Source: Ilumatobacteraceae bacterium (GTDB lineage: Bacteria; Actinomycetota; Acidimicrobiia; Acidimicrobiales; Ilumatobacteraceae). Taken from it: 64,000 nt of DNA. The stretch spans positions 1 to 64,000 of the forward strand of contig SHUT01000005.1 in the NCBI GenBank assembly GCA_009691255.1. The letters are read 5' to 3'. A program made the translations under genes and the position numbers. Shown piece after piece: positions 49,236 to 58,898 of the stretch. The notes beneath the pieces were generated by a model that had not been told where the DNA came from, searched no databases, and saw nothing but the letters and a program-made list of their open reading frames with translations. Numbering within the stretch: position 1 is the stretch's first letter; each line of letters begins with the position of its first letter.

Positions 49236-49728
49236 GAGCGGCAGTACCGCGGAAGGTTCCTGGGTCGCCTGGTGCGGGAATTGTTGGTGTGGACCAGTTC
49301 GTGAGAGTGGCAATGGTGTCGCTTACTTGGCGCCATGACTCAGCAGACCAGCCTTGTGCAGATGCAGACAGCGTGCCGTTGGATTGCACAAGTACGAATG
49401 CTGGTAACTCAGTGAGGCCGAGTGCTTTTACGGCGACGCGATCTGGGTCAACAAACACCAAGAACTCATTTGCGTAGGGGCCAAGAAATGTTTGTGCTTC
49501 ATCGGCACCGCATGTCATGAGCCAATTCACACGAACAGCAGCATCGCTGAATTGGTGCATGATGCGCGCAGCAGTTTCGAGGATCCAAGCACTCTCATTT
49601 GTGTACGGGTCGAGCACCACAGTGGCCATATGAAACATCGTGAGCCATTCGCGCAAGGTGCGCGCTTCGCCAGTGAGCGAGGTAAGAACAAGATCAAGGT
49701 TGGGAGGGGGTAATTGTTCTGAGGCCAC
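49228..49728 (-). CDS. Thioredoxin-fold-like hypothetical protein
   Basis: 166 aa; pattern ...VTHDP-like core ...LGLTELPAFVLVQSNGTLSASAQGW resembles thioredoxin-like cis-Pro region; family not certain. Confidence 0.6.
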   Translation of the reverse strand: MASEQLPPPNLDLVLTSLTGEARTLREWLTMFHMATVVLDPYTNESAWILETAARIMHQFSDAAVRVNWLMTCGADEAQTFLGPYANEFLVFVDPDRVAVKALGLTELPAFVLVQSNGTLSASAQGWSAESWRQVSDTIATLTNWSTPTIPAPGDPGTFRGTAALV

Positions 49729-49766
49729 GGAGACGACGCTAGTGCCTTGGCACTAGCGTTTGGAAG

Positions 49767-50570
49767 GTGCACCCCATCGAACATCTGCGATATGTGGCTC
49801 GCTCACACGGGTCGGACCCTGTTGAGGTAGCCCTGGAGACTGCTGACGCCTTTAGTTCAATCGTGAACGACCCAGCTAGCCTTGTGGTTGCGGCGCGACG
49901 AGTCGTGGAGCATCACCCCACAAACGCTCCCTTGTGGTGGATGTGCGCGCGTGTTTTGACAGCGCTAGATCCGCGACTTGAGTTGCGCCACTGTGTCGTC
50001 ACATTGCAAAATGACGCAACATCTGCGCACATAGTTGATGCATTGCCCGACGATGCCACTGTGTGTATTGTCGGCTGGAATGGGCACGTAGTTGATGCTC
50101 TCGCTCGTCGCGGAGACGCATTTATCTTGGTGATCGATAGCAATGGCGACGGCCAGCACGCGTTGAGGTATTTCGATCGACACGATATTGCTGCAGAGTT
50201 GGTGGCTCCAGAAGGTGCTGGTGCGGCAGCCGAATTCTCCGATATCACTATCGTGTCAGCAGATGCGTGTGGTCGGGATTCTGTGTTGGCTCCGGGTGGT
50301 GCACTAGCTATTGCCAGCGTGGCGTATTGCGTCCAAACCCCCGTGTGGTTGGTGGCAGGTTGTGGAACACGACTTGCAGATCCGCTTTGGGAAGCAGTCT
50401 TGGCAGGTGCTCGCTTTCGCCCAGACTCGTGGGCTACCGGAGTTGATGTGGTGCCACTCGAGATCTGTTCATTTGTCATTGGACCAGGTGGTATTGAGCC
50501 AGCAACGGCGGCCAGTCTTGCGCCAGAGTGCCAACACGCTCCTGAGTTGCTTCGACGCAGTGTTATCTGA
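49767..50570 (+). CDS. Hypothetical protein, possible eIF-2B/ISOCOT-like fold
   Basis: 267 aa; VCIVGWNGHVVDALARRGDAFILVIDSNGDG, ITIVSADACGRDSVLAPGGALAIASVAYCVQTPVWLVAG; fold assignment is inference. Confidence 0.6.
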   Translation: MHPIEHLRYVARSHGSDPVEVALETADAFSSIVNDPASLVVAARRVVEHHPTNAPLWWMCARVLTALDPRLELRHCVVTLQNDATSAHIVDALPDDATVCIVGWNGHVVDALARRGDAFILVIDSNGDGQHALRYFDRHDIAAELVAPEGAGAAAEFSDITIVSADACGRDSVLAPGGALAIASVAYCVQTPVWLVAGCGTRLADPLWEAVLAGARFRPDSWATGVDVVPLEICSFVIGPGGIEPATAASLAPECQHAPELLRRSVI

Positions 50571-50608
50571 CCAATAAAATTTTGTTGGCGGTGGTCTAGG
50601 TTGTAGCG

Positions 50609-51076
50609 ATGGCCAGTAGACGTAATCAGATAGAAATGACACCGACCGAAGTAGAGCAGTTTCTTGACGGACGACACGTGATGAACATTGCCACAAACGG
50701 ACCAAGCGGACATCCGCACCTCGTGGCGATGTGGTTCGCCATGATCGATGGAAAGCCTGTGTTTTGGACGTTCGGCAAGGCGCAAAAAGTTCTGAATATT
50801 CGACGTGATGCGCGTATTACCGCACTTGTTGAAACCGGCGAGGACTACAACGAACTTCGTGGTGTCGAACTAGTTGGAACAGCTCGTCTAGTCGAAGACC
50901 ATGCAGAAATAGTGCGCATTGGGGCGTTGGTCGCACAAAAATACAACGGAGACATTGTGGTCGGACCCGAAGGAATGCAATTCATCAGCACGCAAGCACA
51001 TAAGCGCATCGGCGTGGTGATTGATGTAGAAAAAACAGTGACCTGGGATCACACAAAACTGGGTGGCGTCTACTAG
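50609..51076 (+). CDS. PPOX-class (F420/FMN) oxidoreductase family protein
   Basis: FLDGRHVMNIATNGPSGHPHLVAMWFAMIDGKPVFWTFGKAQKVLNIRRDARITALVETGE. Confidence 0.85.
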   Translation: MASRRNQIEMTPTEVEQFLDGRHVMNIATNGPSGHPHLVAMWFAMIDGKPVFWTFGKAQKVLNIRRDARITALVETGEDYNELRGVELVGTARLVEDHAEIVRIGALVAQKYNGDIVVGPEGMQFISTQAHKRIGVVIDVEKTVTWDHTKLGGVY

Positions 51077-51087
51077 GGGGAGTTTGT

Positions 51088-51756
51088 ATGGGCGAAAGAA
51101 TAAGTTTCAAAAGCAATGGAGCAACATGCGATGGATACATTGCTGGCTCAGGCGGTGCTGGTGTCATCGTGATTCAAGAATGGTGGGGTCTCGTGCCTCA
51201 CATTTGTGACGTCGTTGATCGATTCGGGGCTGCCGGATACACGGCGCTTGCGCCTGACCTGTATCACGGTGAATCAAGCCAAGAGCCCGACGGCGCTGGC
51301 AAATTAATGATGGGGCTGAACCTTGGCCAGGCAGCGAAAGATTTAAGTGGAGCAGTCGATGTCTTGCAACAACGAACTGGGCGCAGCAAAGTTGGCGTTG
51401 TTGGATTTTGTATGGGTGGTGGACTGACCTTGGCGTTGGCTTGTCAGCGACCAGACGCAGTCGCCGCTGCGGCACCTTTTTACGGAGTTATTCCGTGGGC
51501 GAGTGCACAACCCAATTGGGATGCACTCAGTGCAGTAGTCGAAGGTCATTACGCATCGAATGACGGGTTTGCATCGCCAGAACAAGCGCGTGCAATCGAA
51601 ACTGATTTGCGCTCGCGGGGCAAAGATGCCACATTCCATGTCTACGAAGGTACAGAACACGCTTTTTTCAATGACTCACGACCAGAAGTGTTTAGCGCCG
51701 ATGCAGCACAAACGGCGTGGGATCGAACTCTGGCGTTGTTTGCTAGATATCTCTAG
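51088..51756 (+). CDS. Dienelactone hydrolase family protein
   Basis: VIVIQEWWGLVPHICDVVDRFGAAGYTALAPDLYHGE, VGVVGFCMGGGLTLAL (Cys nucleophile), YEGTEHAFFND. Confidence 0.92.
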   Translation: MGERISFKSNGATCDGYIAGSGGAGVIVIQEWWGLVPHICDVVDRFGAAGYTALAPDLYHGESSQEPDGAGKLMMGLNLGQAAKDLSGAVDVLQQRTGRSKVGVVGFCMGGGLTLALACQRPDAVAAAAPFYGVIPWASAQPNWDALSAVVEGHYASNDGFASPEQARAIETDLRSRGKDATFHVYEGTEHAFFNDSRPEVFSADAAQTAWDRTLALFARYL

Positions 51757-52622
51757 TTTTGCAAAGCTTTAATTGCTTCAGCAATTGCAATACTGCGACG
51801 CGCATTATCAACGTGCAGGTTTTCAATCATTCGACCATCTAGTTGCACAACGCCGATGCCAGCAGCGAGGGCTTCGTCAAACGCAATAATTACCCGTCGT
51901 GCATGTTCGACTTCTGACTCACTCGGCGCCCACACATTGTTGGCGCCTTCGACTTGGTCAGGGTGAATCAGGGTCTTACCGTCAAATCCCATATCGGCGC
52001 CCTGACCACACTCGGCCAAGAATCCGCCAGCGTTCTTGATGTCGTTGTACACGCCGTCCAGGATTACTTTGTTGGCCTCGCGCGCGGCAAGAAGTGCTGT
52101 CGCAAGATGTGACATCAACGGCGCACGTCCAGGGATTTGCTTGGCACGCAATTCTTTCGTGAGATCATTGGTGCCCATCACCAACACAACCACTCGTGGA
52201 TGTGCCGCGATTAAGCGCACATTGAAGATTGCTTCCGGGGTTTCGATCATCGCCCAAATGTTCATACCAGCCGGCGCGCCAGCGGCATCTAGGGCATCAG
52301 ATATTGCTTGTACTTCCGCAGCATTATTTATTTTTGGAATGACTACGGCTGACGCGCAGCTTTTTGCTGCCGCAGCAATGTCTGCCGCTCCCCACGGTGT
52401 GGCAAGTGAGTTGCATCGAATAGTTATTTCACGGTTGCCATAGTCGCCCGACGACGCTGCGGCGACAGCATTGATTCTGGCTGCATCTTTTGCATCGGGA
52501 GCAACGGCATCTTCTAGATCAAAAATAAGCGCGTCACAAGCGATGTTTTTGGCCTTTTCGAGGGCTCGCTCATTGGCAGCGGGCATGTACAACACCGAGC
52601 GCCGCGGGCGTAAATCTGTCAT
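51753..52622 (-). CDS. HpcH/HpaI aldolase/citrate lyase family CoA-ester lyase (CitE-like; candidate malyl-CoA thioesterase)
   Basis: RRSVLYMPAANERALEKAKNIACDALIFDLEDAVAPDAKDAAR, WAMIETPEAIFNVR, GFDGKTLIHPDQV. Confidence 0.88.
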   Translation of the reverse strand: MTDLRPRRSVLYMPAANERALEKAKNIACDALIFDLEDAVAPDAKDAARINAVAAASSGDYGNREITIRCNSLATPWGAADIAAAAKSCASAVVIPKINNAAEVQAISDALDAAGAPAGMNIWAMIETPEAIFNVRLIAAHPRVVVLVMGTNDLTKELRAKQIPGRAPLMSHLATALLAAREANKVILDGVYNDIKNAGGFLAECGQGADMGFDGKTLIHPDQVEGANNVWAPSESEVEHARRVIIAFDEALAAGIGVVQLDGRMIENLHVDNARRSIAIAEAIKALQN

Positions 52623-52654
52623 TGGTGTCTCCTATTGCAAATTTCGGAAATGTT

Positions 52655-53704
52655 TCAGAATCCGTATAGCGATGCTAGTTGCGGATCACGGGCAGCGAGT
52701 TGACGAGCAAGTTGTACCACAACATGACACTGCTTGACAGATGCATCATCTTCCATTTTGCCGTCAAGCATAATGGCTCCGGTTCCGTCACCCATGGCGT
52801 CGATAACTCGCTGTGCCTGAGCAACATCTTGAGCACGAGGACTAAAAACGCGCTTGGCAATATCGATTTGCACGGGATGCAGGCTCCATGCACCAACGCA
52901 ACCCAGCAGGTATGCATTGCGGAACTGGTCTTCGCAGGCGACAACATCTTTGATGTCTCCAAATGGTCCGTAGAACGGCAAAATTCCGTGCATGACGCAG
53001 GCGTCAACCATTCGGGCAAGCGTGTAGTGCCACAGATCTTGCTGAAACACAGAACGGATTGCATCTGGATTATTGGCGTCGGGATCTTGCCGCACGACGT
53101 AGTCGGGGTGCCCGCCCCCGACGCGAGTCGTTTTCATGCGACGATTTGCCGCAAGGTCTGCGGGTCCCAGCGAAAGGCCCTGCATGCGAGGAGACGCACC
53201 ACAGATTTCTTCGACGTTGGCTACTCCGCGCGCCGTTTCAAGAAGAGCATGAACGAGGATGGGGCGCTTTAAGTGCGCACGCGCTTCAAGTTGAGCGAGA
53301 AGACGATCAACATAGTGAATGTCTTCTGGTCCCTCAACTTTTGGAATCATGATGACGTCAACTTTGTCGCCAACTTCGGTGACAATTTTGGTGACATCTT
53401 CAAGAAACCACGGAGAATCTAAACTATTTACCCGAGTCCACAATTGCGTGTCGCCCATTTTGAGGTTCTTGGCGACATCAATGAATCCCTGACGTGCTGC
53501 TTCTTTATCTGCCATTGGAACAGCGTCTTCAAGATTGCCGAGCAGGATGTCAACGGCCGACACGACCTCGGGCAATTTGGCAACAACTTTTTCGAGTTGT
53601 GGTGGAAAAAAATGAATGACTCGACTGGGGCGAAATGGAATCTCATGTAGAGGCGTCGGAGCACCAGCGGCGAGAGGTTTGAAGAAATCACGGGGAGGTC
53701 GCAC
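52655..53704 (-). CDS. HpcH/HpaI aldolase family, L-malyl-CoA/beta-methylmalyl-CoA lyase-like
   Basis: 349 aa; [94 protein letters not shown]. Confidence 0.82.
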   Translation of the reverse strand: MRPPRDFFKPLAAGAPTPLHEIPFRPSRVIHFFPPQLEKVVAKLPEVVSAVDILLGNLEDAVPMADKEAARQGFIDVAKNLKMGDTQLWTRVNSLDSPWFLEDVTKIVTEVGDKVDVIMIPKVEGPEDIHYVDRLLAQLEARAHLKRPILVHALLETARGVANVEEICGASPRMQGLSLGPADLAANRRMKTTRVGGGHPDYVVRQDPDANNPDAIRSVFQQDLWHYTLARMVDACVMHGILPFYGPFGDIKDVVACEDQFRNAYLLGCVGAWSLHPVQIDIAKRVFSPRAQDVAQAQRVIDAMGDGTGAIMLDGKMEDDASVKQCHVVVQLARQLAARDPQLASLYGF

Positions 53705-53763
53705 ACCTAGAGCGTAGGTGGAATCGGTGGTCTTGGCGCACCAGTAGACGTATCCTGCTAAAG

Positions 53764-54456
53764 ATGGGATTACGAATCAAGGCAATATTATTCGACGCCG
53801 GAGGTGTGCTCGTATTGCCAGACCCCACCGTACTGGCTCCACTTCTTGAGTTTTATGGGGCAACAGCGCCAATTGAGCACTATGTGCGGGCCCATTACAT
53901 GGGTATGGCCGCCAAATCTAGAACACGATCCCGGGAGTCTGACTGGTCGGCATATAACGAGGCATATGTGCGCCATGTCGGAGTGCCCGAAGCAGATTGT
54001 GCAGCCGCGTGTGCGACTCTAGGACGAACCCGAAGCGCGTATTTGTGGCGTTATCCGGTTGCTCAAAGTGCATCGGTACTGATGGCACTGCACGATGCAG
54101 GAATGCCTATCGGTGTGGTGAGTAATGCGAGTGGACAAATTGAAGAAATATTATTGAGAAGCGCGATGTGCCAGGTGGGTGCAGGGTATGGTGCACCAGT
54201 TCGATGCGTTATTGATAGCCATCTTGTTGGAGTTGCAAAGCCAGATCCAAAAATATTTGATTTTGCACTGCCGTTTTTTCCGGGCATCGAACGGGCCAAC
54301 ATCGCCTATGTTGGCGACTCCGTGATGATGGATGTTGAAGGTTCTGCAGCTGCCGGACTCGTGCCGTATTTAGTAGACCCATACGGTGACTCACCTGCAT
54401 GCAGCGCAACGGTTATTGGTTCGTTAACCGAACTACTTGCCTTGTGCCTCGATTAA
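53764..54456 (+). CDS. HAD family hydrolase
   Basis: [58 protein letters not shown]. 24-nt antisense overlap with the downstream convergent gene. Confidence 0.9.
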   Translation: MGLRIKAILFDAGGVLVLPDPTVLAPLLEFYGATAPIEHYVRAHYMGMAAKSRTRSRESDWSAYNEAYVRHVGVPEADCAAACATLGRTRSAYLWRYPVAQSASVLMALHDAGMPIGVVSNASGQIEEILLRSAMCQVGAGYGAPVRCVIDSHLVGVAKPDPKIFDFALPFFPGIERANIAYVGDSVMMDVEGSAAAGLVPYLVDPYGDSPACSATVIGSLTELLALCLD

Positions 54457-56040
54457 ACGTCTGGCAATCACTTTTAGGCAGAGTGTTTCGTCAGCACCTT
54501 CAAAGATCGATAACACACGAGCGTCAACATAGAGACGACTTACCGAGTATTCCTCTGCGTAGCCGTAGCCACCATGTATTTGCAGTGCTTCGCGCGTCAC
54601 CCATTCGGCTGCTTTACAAACATAAGCCTTTACCATGCTGGCTTCCATTGCGCCTTCACCTTTGCCCATAAGACCAGCGACTGAATACGCAAACTGACGT
54701 GACCCTTGAATCACCATTGCCATGCGGCCGAGTTTTACTTTGGTGAGTTCGTAGTTAAAGATGTTCTCGCCAAAAACAGTGCGATTGTTGGCATAGTCGA
54801 GCGCTGCCTCGTAAGCCGCCTGCATCACGCCAATTGCACGCGCTGCTGTTTGTAGGCGACCGTTTTCGAAGCCTTCCATTTGGAGGTAAAACCCCTTGCC
54901 GAGACCGGCCTCGCCGCCGATCAAATTATCGGCAGGAACCCACCAATTTTCAATCGCAATTTCGTATGAATGCATACCACGGTATCCGATGGTGTCGATT
55001 GGGCGACCTTCCATGCGACCACCACCGTCTTGATTAAATACAAAGCCGTGCGACTCACCTAGTGGTTTGGGGACAATAAACAAACTCAAACCACGGTGCG
55101 TTAGTGAGCGGTCGGGGTCGGTGCGTGCAAGAAGCATCAACACGTTGGCCCGGGCAGCAAATGTGCACCATGTCTTGACACCATTAATAATCCAGCCGTC
55201 TTGGCCCGCAGAGTTCTTTGCCCGTACGCCAGTTGTTTTGATTCCAGCTACGTCGCTTCCGTAGTCAGGTTCGGTTACCGCAACTGCAGCCATCACTTCT
55301 GCAGTTGCCAACTTTGGCAACCACTCGTGTTTTTGTTCTTCTGTTCCACCCTTGACGAGTGCGCGAGTAAGGATCTCCGGTCTGGTAATTAAAGAGCCAC
55401 CGATTCCCAGAGATGCCCGCGAGAGTTCTTCTGTGGCAATCACTGAGGCCATGTATTCGCCTTCACCGCCTTGGCTGAAACCACCATATTCAGATGGCAC
55501 ACTCAACCCAAAGGCTCCGATGTCTGCGAGTCCTGAAATGATGTTCTCTGGGACGTCACCATTAAAGCGATGTACATGCTCTGCTTCGGGGGCAATTACT
55601 TTGCTAGCGAAAAGTCGAAAGGTGTCTTGCACCATTTCGAAGTCACTATCGAGGTGGCGTGGTCCGGGTGTGTCTGCAAGAGATGCCAAAAACTCTGGTG
55701 CACGGTAGATAGTGACAAAATCATTCGTTCTTGAAATATCACCAAGATCAACGCCCCACATTTTTTCGCGACCAATCAGGCGTGAGATGAGATCGTGCAC
55801 CATGTCGGCAGTAAATGCACATGTGATGCGTCCCTCGATGTCTCCCTTGGCGCCATAGTCAAGCAATGATCGCGCAGTCTCGACTGCTGCCGATGCATGA
55901 GCAAGATCGTAGGCAAGGGTTTGATTTTTATCCGGACCACCTGCGGCAGCGAGAGTAGATATTCCTGTTGCAACCATTTCTTTGGCGATAGCGATAGCCC
56001 AAGCTGCTCCTTGTAGGTCGGGGGTAGTGATAGGACTCAT
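54433..56040 (-). CDS. mcd: Acyl-CoA dehydrogenase with about 150-aa N-terminal extension, (2S)-methylsuccinyl-CoA dehydrogenase-like
   Basis: 535 aa; N-terminal helical extension before LRFASKVIAPEAEHVH-type ACAD start, [91 protein letters not shown]. Confidence 0.78.
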   Translation of the reverse strand: MSPITTPDLQGAAWAIAIAKEMVATGISTLAAAGGPDKNQTLAYDLAHASAAVETARSLLDYGAKGDIEGRITCAFTADMVHDLISRLIGREKMWGVDLGDISRTNDFVTIYRAPEFLASLADTPGPRHLDSDFEMVQDTFRLFASKVIAPEAEHVHRFNGDVPENIISGLADIGAFGLSVPSEYGGFSQGGEGEYMASVIATEELSRASLGIGGSLITRPEILTRALVKGGTEEQKHEWLPKLATAEVMAAVAVTEPDYGSDVAGIKTTGVRAKNSAGQDGWIINGVKTWCTFAARANVLMLLARTDPDRSLTHRGLSLFIVPKPLGESHGFVFNQDGGGRMEGRPIDTIGYRGMHSYEIAIENWWVPADNLIGGEAGLGKGFYLQMEGFENGRLQTAARAIGVMQAAYEAALDYANNRTVFGENIFNYELTKVKLGRMAMVIQGSRQFAYSVAGLMGKGEGAMEASMVKAYVCKAAEWVTREALQIHGGYGYAEEYSVSRLYVDARVLSIFEGADETLCLKVIARRLIEAQGK

Positions 56041-56105
56041 GTGGCTAAACGCTAGTGAGAGGATGCGCAGGAACTAGCACTCTCATAGGTTTTTCTCGAA
56101 TGGAC

Positions 56106-56127
56106 AGGCGTGACCATGGTCGCGCCT
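56106..56127. promoter_or_regulatory. Near-perfect 22-bp palindrome, AGGCGTGACCA/TGGTCGCGCCT
   Basis: One mismatch between 11-bp arms; lies between divergent mcd-like and beta-lactamase-family genes. Confidence 0.35.
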
Positions 56128-56138
56128 AGTCTGAAGAG

Positions 56139-57191
56139 ATGCCTGGATCGGTTGGTGGTAACCAAACAAGGGACACATGGGTGACAAGTGAGCCAGATAC
56201 TGACGTTGATAGACGGATACTAGACGCCCAAATTGCTTACCTCATGAGTCAGCCCGATTCATTGGGCGATACTTTGGCAATTGTTGCTGTGCATCGGGGT
56301 CGAGTTGTGGCGGAGGCTTACGCGCCCGACATAGACAGCGACACAACTTTGATCTCTTGGTCAATGGCAAAAAGTATCACGCATGCATTGATTGGCATGG
56401 CAGTGGGTGATGGATTGCTAGATGTCTCTGCCCCAACCAAACTATCGGAGTGGGCACATGATGACCGATGCCGAATTACGATGCAGCATCTCTTGGAGAT
56501 GCGCTCTGGTTTGTCGTGGATAGAGGATTACGTAGATGACACATCCTCTGACGTGATTGCCATGTTGTTTGGTAGCGGCTCTACCGACAATGCCGGGTTT
56601 GCGATTGCTAAATCACTAGAACATGAACCAGGATCACAATGGAGTTATTCGTCGGGCACAACAAATATCGTGACAAGACTTTTGGCTCGAGCGCTCGGCG
56701 AAGAATTTGGCAATACTGAGCGAGTCAGTAATTTTTTGCAGCAGAGATTATTTGACGTCCTTGCAATGAACTCAGCAACCGCCAGATTTGATCCGTCTGG
56801 AACATTTGTGGGTTCGTCGTATGTCTTTGCCAGTGCTCGAGACTTTGCTAAGTTTGGATACTTGTATCTCAATGACGGAATGTTTGGCTACGAGCGTGTT
56901 CTGCCAGTTGGCTGGGTAGATCACGGTGCAAGGTTCAGCGCCTACGACCCAGAAAATGGGTTTTGCTACGGATCACACTGGTGGACATGGCCAAGTGAAC
57001 CAGACAGCATGGTGGCACTTGGCTACGAAGGCCAGTACACATGGGTTATTCCACGCCGAGAGCTTGTATTAGTGCGCCTTGGAAAAACAGACGCATCCAA
57101 GAAGGATGCGCTTACGCAGCACTTACTGTCTGTTATTGGAGCATTCCCCATCAAGACATCCATTGTCGGTAAAAGTAGTAGTCGTGTCTGA
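56139..57191 (+). CDS. Serine hydrolase, beta-lactamase (class C-like) family
   Basis: ISWSMAKSITHALIGMAVGDGLL (SxxK), WSYSSGTTNIVTRLLARALG (YSS/YxN-type). Confidence 0.88.
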   Translation: MPGSVGGNQTRDTWVTSEPDTDVDRRILDAQIAYLMSQPDSLGDTLAIVAVHRGRVVAEAYAPDIDSDTTLISWSMAKSITHALIGMAVGDGLLDVSAPTKLSEWAHDDRCRITMQHLLEMRSGLSWIEDYVDDTSSDVIAMLFGSGSTDNAGFAIAKSLEHEPGSQWSYSSGTTNIVTRLLARALGEEFGNTERVSNFLQQRLFDVLAMNSATARFDPSGTFVGSSYVFASARDFAKFGYLYLNDGMFGYERVLPVGWVDHGARFSAYDPENGFCYGSHWWTWPSEPDSMVALGYEGQYTWVIPRRELVLVRLGKTDASKKDALTQHLLSVIGAFPIKTSIVGKSSSRV

Positions 57192-58383
57192 GCAGAAACT
57201 GAAATATTTGCGGACCGCCAAGATGGTGTCGCTTTTTGCGGTGATCTATTTTTTTGTACTTCCACTCGTGCCAGGTTTTCGTAAAGCGATTGACCAGATA
57301 GCCGAAGTTGATTCGGGGATGTTATTTGTTGGCGTGGGATTGCAGGCTTTCTCGCTGTTGGCGTACACGCTTTTGACCCGTGCAGCACTCGGACACGAAG
57401 CGTCCAAAATAAGTACAACAAGGTTATTTCGGATACAACTCAGCACCAAAGCACTCGGCAACATCATGCCTGGCGGAAGTGCCGCAAGTTCTGCTCTTGG
57501 CTATCGCCTCTTGACAACCTGTGGCATTACAGGACCAGATGCTGGGTTTGCGTTGGCGACAGCAGGTATCGGTTCGGCACTAGTGCTCAATGTCATCTTG
57601 TGGTTGGGTCTGATCGTCTCTATTCCGGGAAGGGGAGTGAACCCCATCTACGGCACTGCGGCGATTATTGGCGTTGTCTTGATGGCATTTGCTGCATTTT
57701 TAATATTTGGTTTGGTCGAAGGCCAAGGTCGCTCTGAGCGAATGGTTCGCAAGATTGCGCGCAGGGTTCGCTACGACGAAGAACGAGTGGCCGATGTATT
57801 GCAGCACCTTGGGATGCGGATCGAGCTTCTTGCTGCTGATCGCAAATTATTGATTCGTGTCGTTGGTTGGGCTACTGCCAATTGGATTCTTGACGGCGCG
57901 TCGCTATGGGTGATGATCAATGCTTTTGGAGGTTCGTTGCGTTTTGATGGACTAATCGTGGCATTTGGTTTAGCCAACGTGATGGCGGTGATTCCGATAA
58001 CGCCAGGTGGTCTTGGCATTGTGGAAGGTATCTATATTCCAACTTTGGTGGGTTTTGGATTAACACGAACAGTTGCCACGGTTGGGGTGTTGTCGTATCG
58101 AGTGGCACAATTTTGGTTGCCCATTCTGGTGGGATGGCTTTGCTATCTGTCGCTGCGGGCTGGGCCTTTCTCGATTGAGCGAATGAAGCGACTCGGACCG
58201 ATGCCGGCTTTACTGAAGCGTGAAGTTGCTCGCGGAGTCAGCAATGTTGACTGGGTGGAGCGTTTTGCGCCCAAAGACCGCACGGGACAGTTCGTGCGGC
58301 CAACGGTTGGCAAGGATGAATTGGAGTATTCAGGCGATGACTCGGGAGGCGTCGCACCGCCTGAACTATCGTCAGAGTCGTGA
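57184..58383 (+). CDS. Lysylphosphatidylglycerol synthase TM/flippase-like (UPF0104) membrane protein
   Basis: GTG start at 57184; LSTKALGNIMPGGSAASSALGYRLL, GLANVMAVIPITPGGLGIVEGIYIPTLVGFG. Confidence 0.85.
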   Translation: MSEQKLKYLRTAKMVSLFAVIYFFVLPLVPGFRKAIDQIAEVDSGMLFVGVGLQAFSLLAYTLLTRAALGHEASKISTTRLFRIQLSTKALGNIMPGGSAASSALGYRLLTTCGITGPDAGFALATAGIGSALVLNVILWLGLIVSIPGRGVNPIYGTAAIIGVVLMAFAAFLIFGLVEGQGRSERMVRKIARRVRYDEERVADVLQHLGMRIELLAADRKLLIRVVGWATANWILDGASLWVMINAFGGSLRFDGLIVAFGLANVMAVIPITPGGLGIVEGIYIPTLVGFGLTRTVATVGVLSYRVAQFWLPILVGWLCYLSLRAGPFSIERMKRLGPMPALLKREVARGVSNVDWVERFAPKDRTGQFVRPTVGKDELEYSGDDSGGVAPPELSSES

Positions 58384-58895
58384 CTACCCATGAGCGCCCC
58401 TTTGGTCGATACCTAGAAGATTTCGTGGTTGGCGATGTGTATCGCCACTGGCCCGGTAAAACGATCACCGAATACGACGATCATCTTTTTTGCATGATCA
58501 CCATGAATCATCATCCACTGCATACCAATGATTGGTTCGCGGCTCAAAGTGTTCAGGGTCGCAATGTGGTGGTGGGCAATTTGGTGTATTCATTAGTTTT
58601 AGGAATGAGCGTTCCGGATGTAAGTGGTGCAGCTATCGCTAATCTTGAAGTAGAGACATTGCAACACAAGTTCCCCACATTTCACGGCGACACAATTCAT
58701 GCAGAGACGCGAGTTCTTGATGTGCAAGAAAGTAAGTCAAAAAATGATCGTGGAATCGTGACTGTTGAGACGAAAGGTTTTAATCAAGAAGGCAAGGAAG
58801 TCTGCTATTTCCGTCGTCGCGTGATGGTCTGGAAACGAGATTTTGCTCCCCAGCGTCGTCGTCCGCACGACGGACAAGACGTGTGGACCGCTTAA
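58380..58895 (+). CDS. MaoC family dehydratase
   Basis: 171 aa; FGRYLEDFVVGDVYRHWPGKTITEYDDHLFCMITMNHHPLHTNDWFA, GNLVYSLVLGMSVPDVSG; GTG start overlapping upstream TGA. Confidence 0.88.
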   Translation: MTTHERPFGRYLEDFVVGDVYRHWPGKTITEYDDHLFCMITMNHHPLHTNDWFAAQSVQGRNVVVGNLVYSLVLGMSVPDVSGAAIANLEVETLQHKFPTFHGDTIHAETRVLDVQESKSKNDRGIVTVETKGFNQEGKEVCYFRRRVMVWKRDFAPQRRRPHDGQDVWTA

Positions 58896-58898
58896 GAA

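Noticed and set aside
49913-50785. 290-aa minus-strand ORF across 49767-51076 genes
   Set aside because: Overlaps two supported + strand genes; Ser/Thr/Ala-rich shadow composition, no family motif.
51753-58895. Leucine-catabolism reading of the CitE/MaoC/ACAD genes
   Set aside because: Not excluded, but the N-terminally extended ACAD and second malyl-CoA-lyase-like gene favour an ethylmalonyl-CoA assignment; no biotin carboxylase genes are adjacent.
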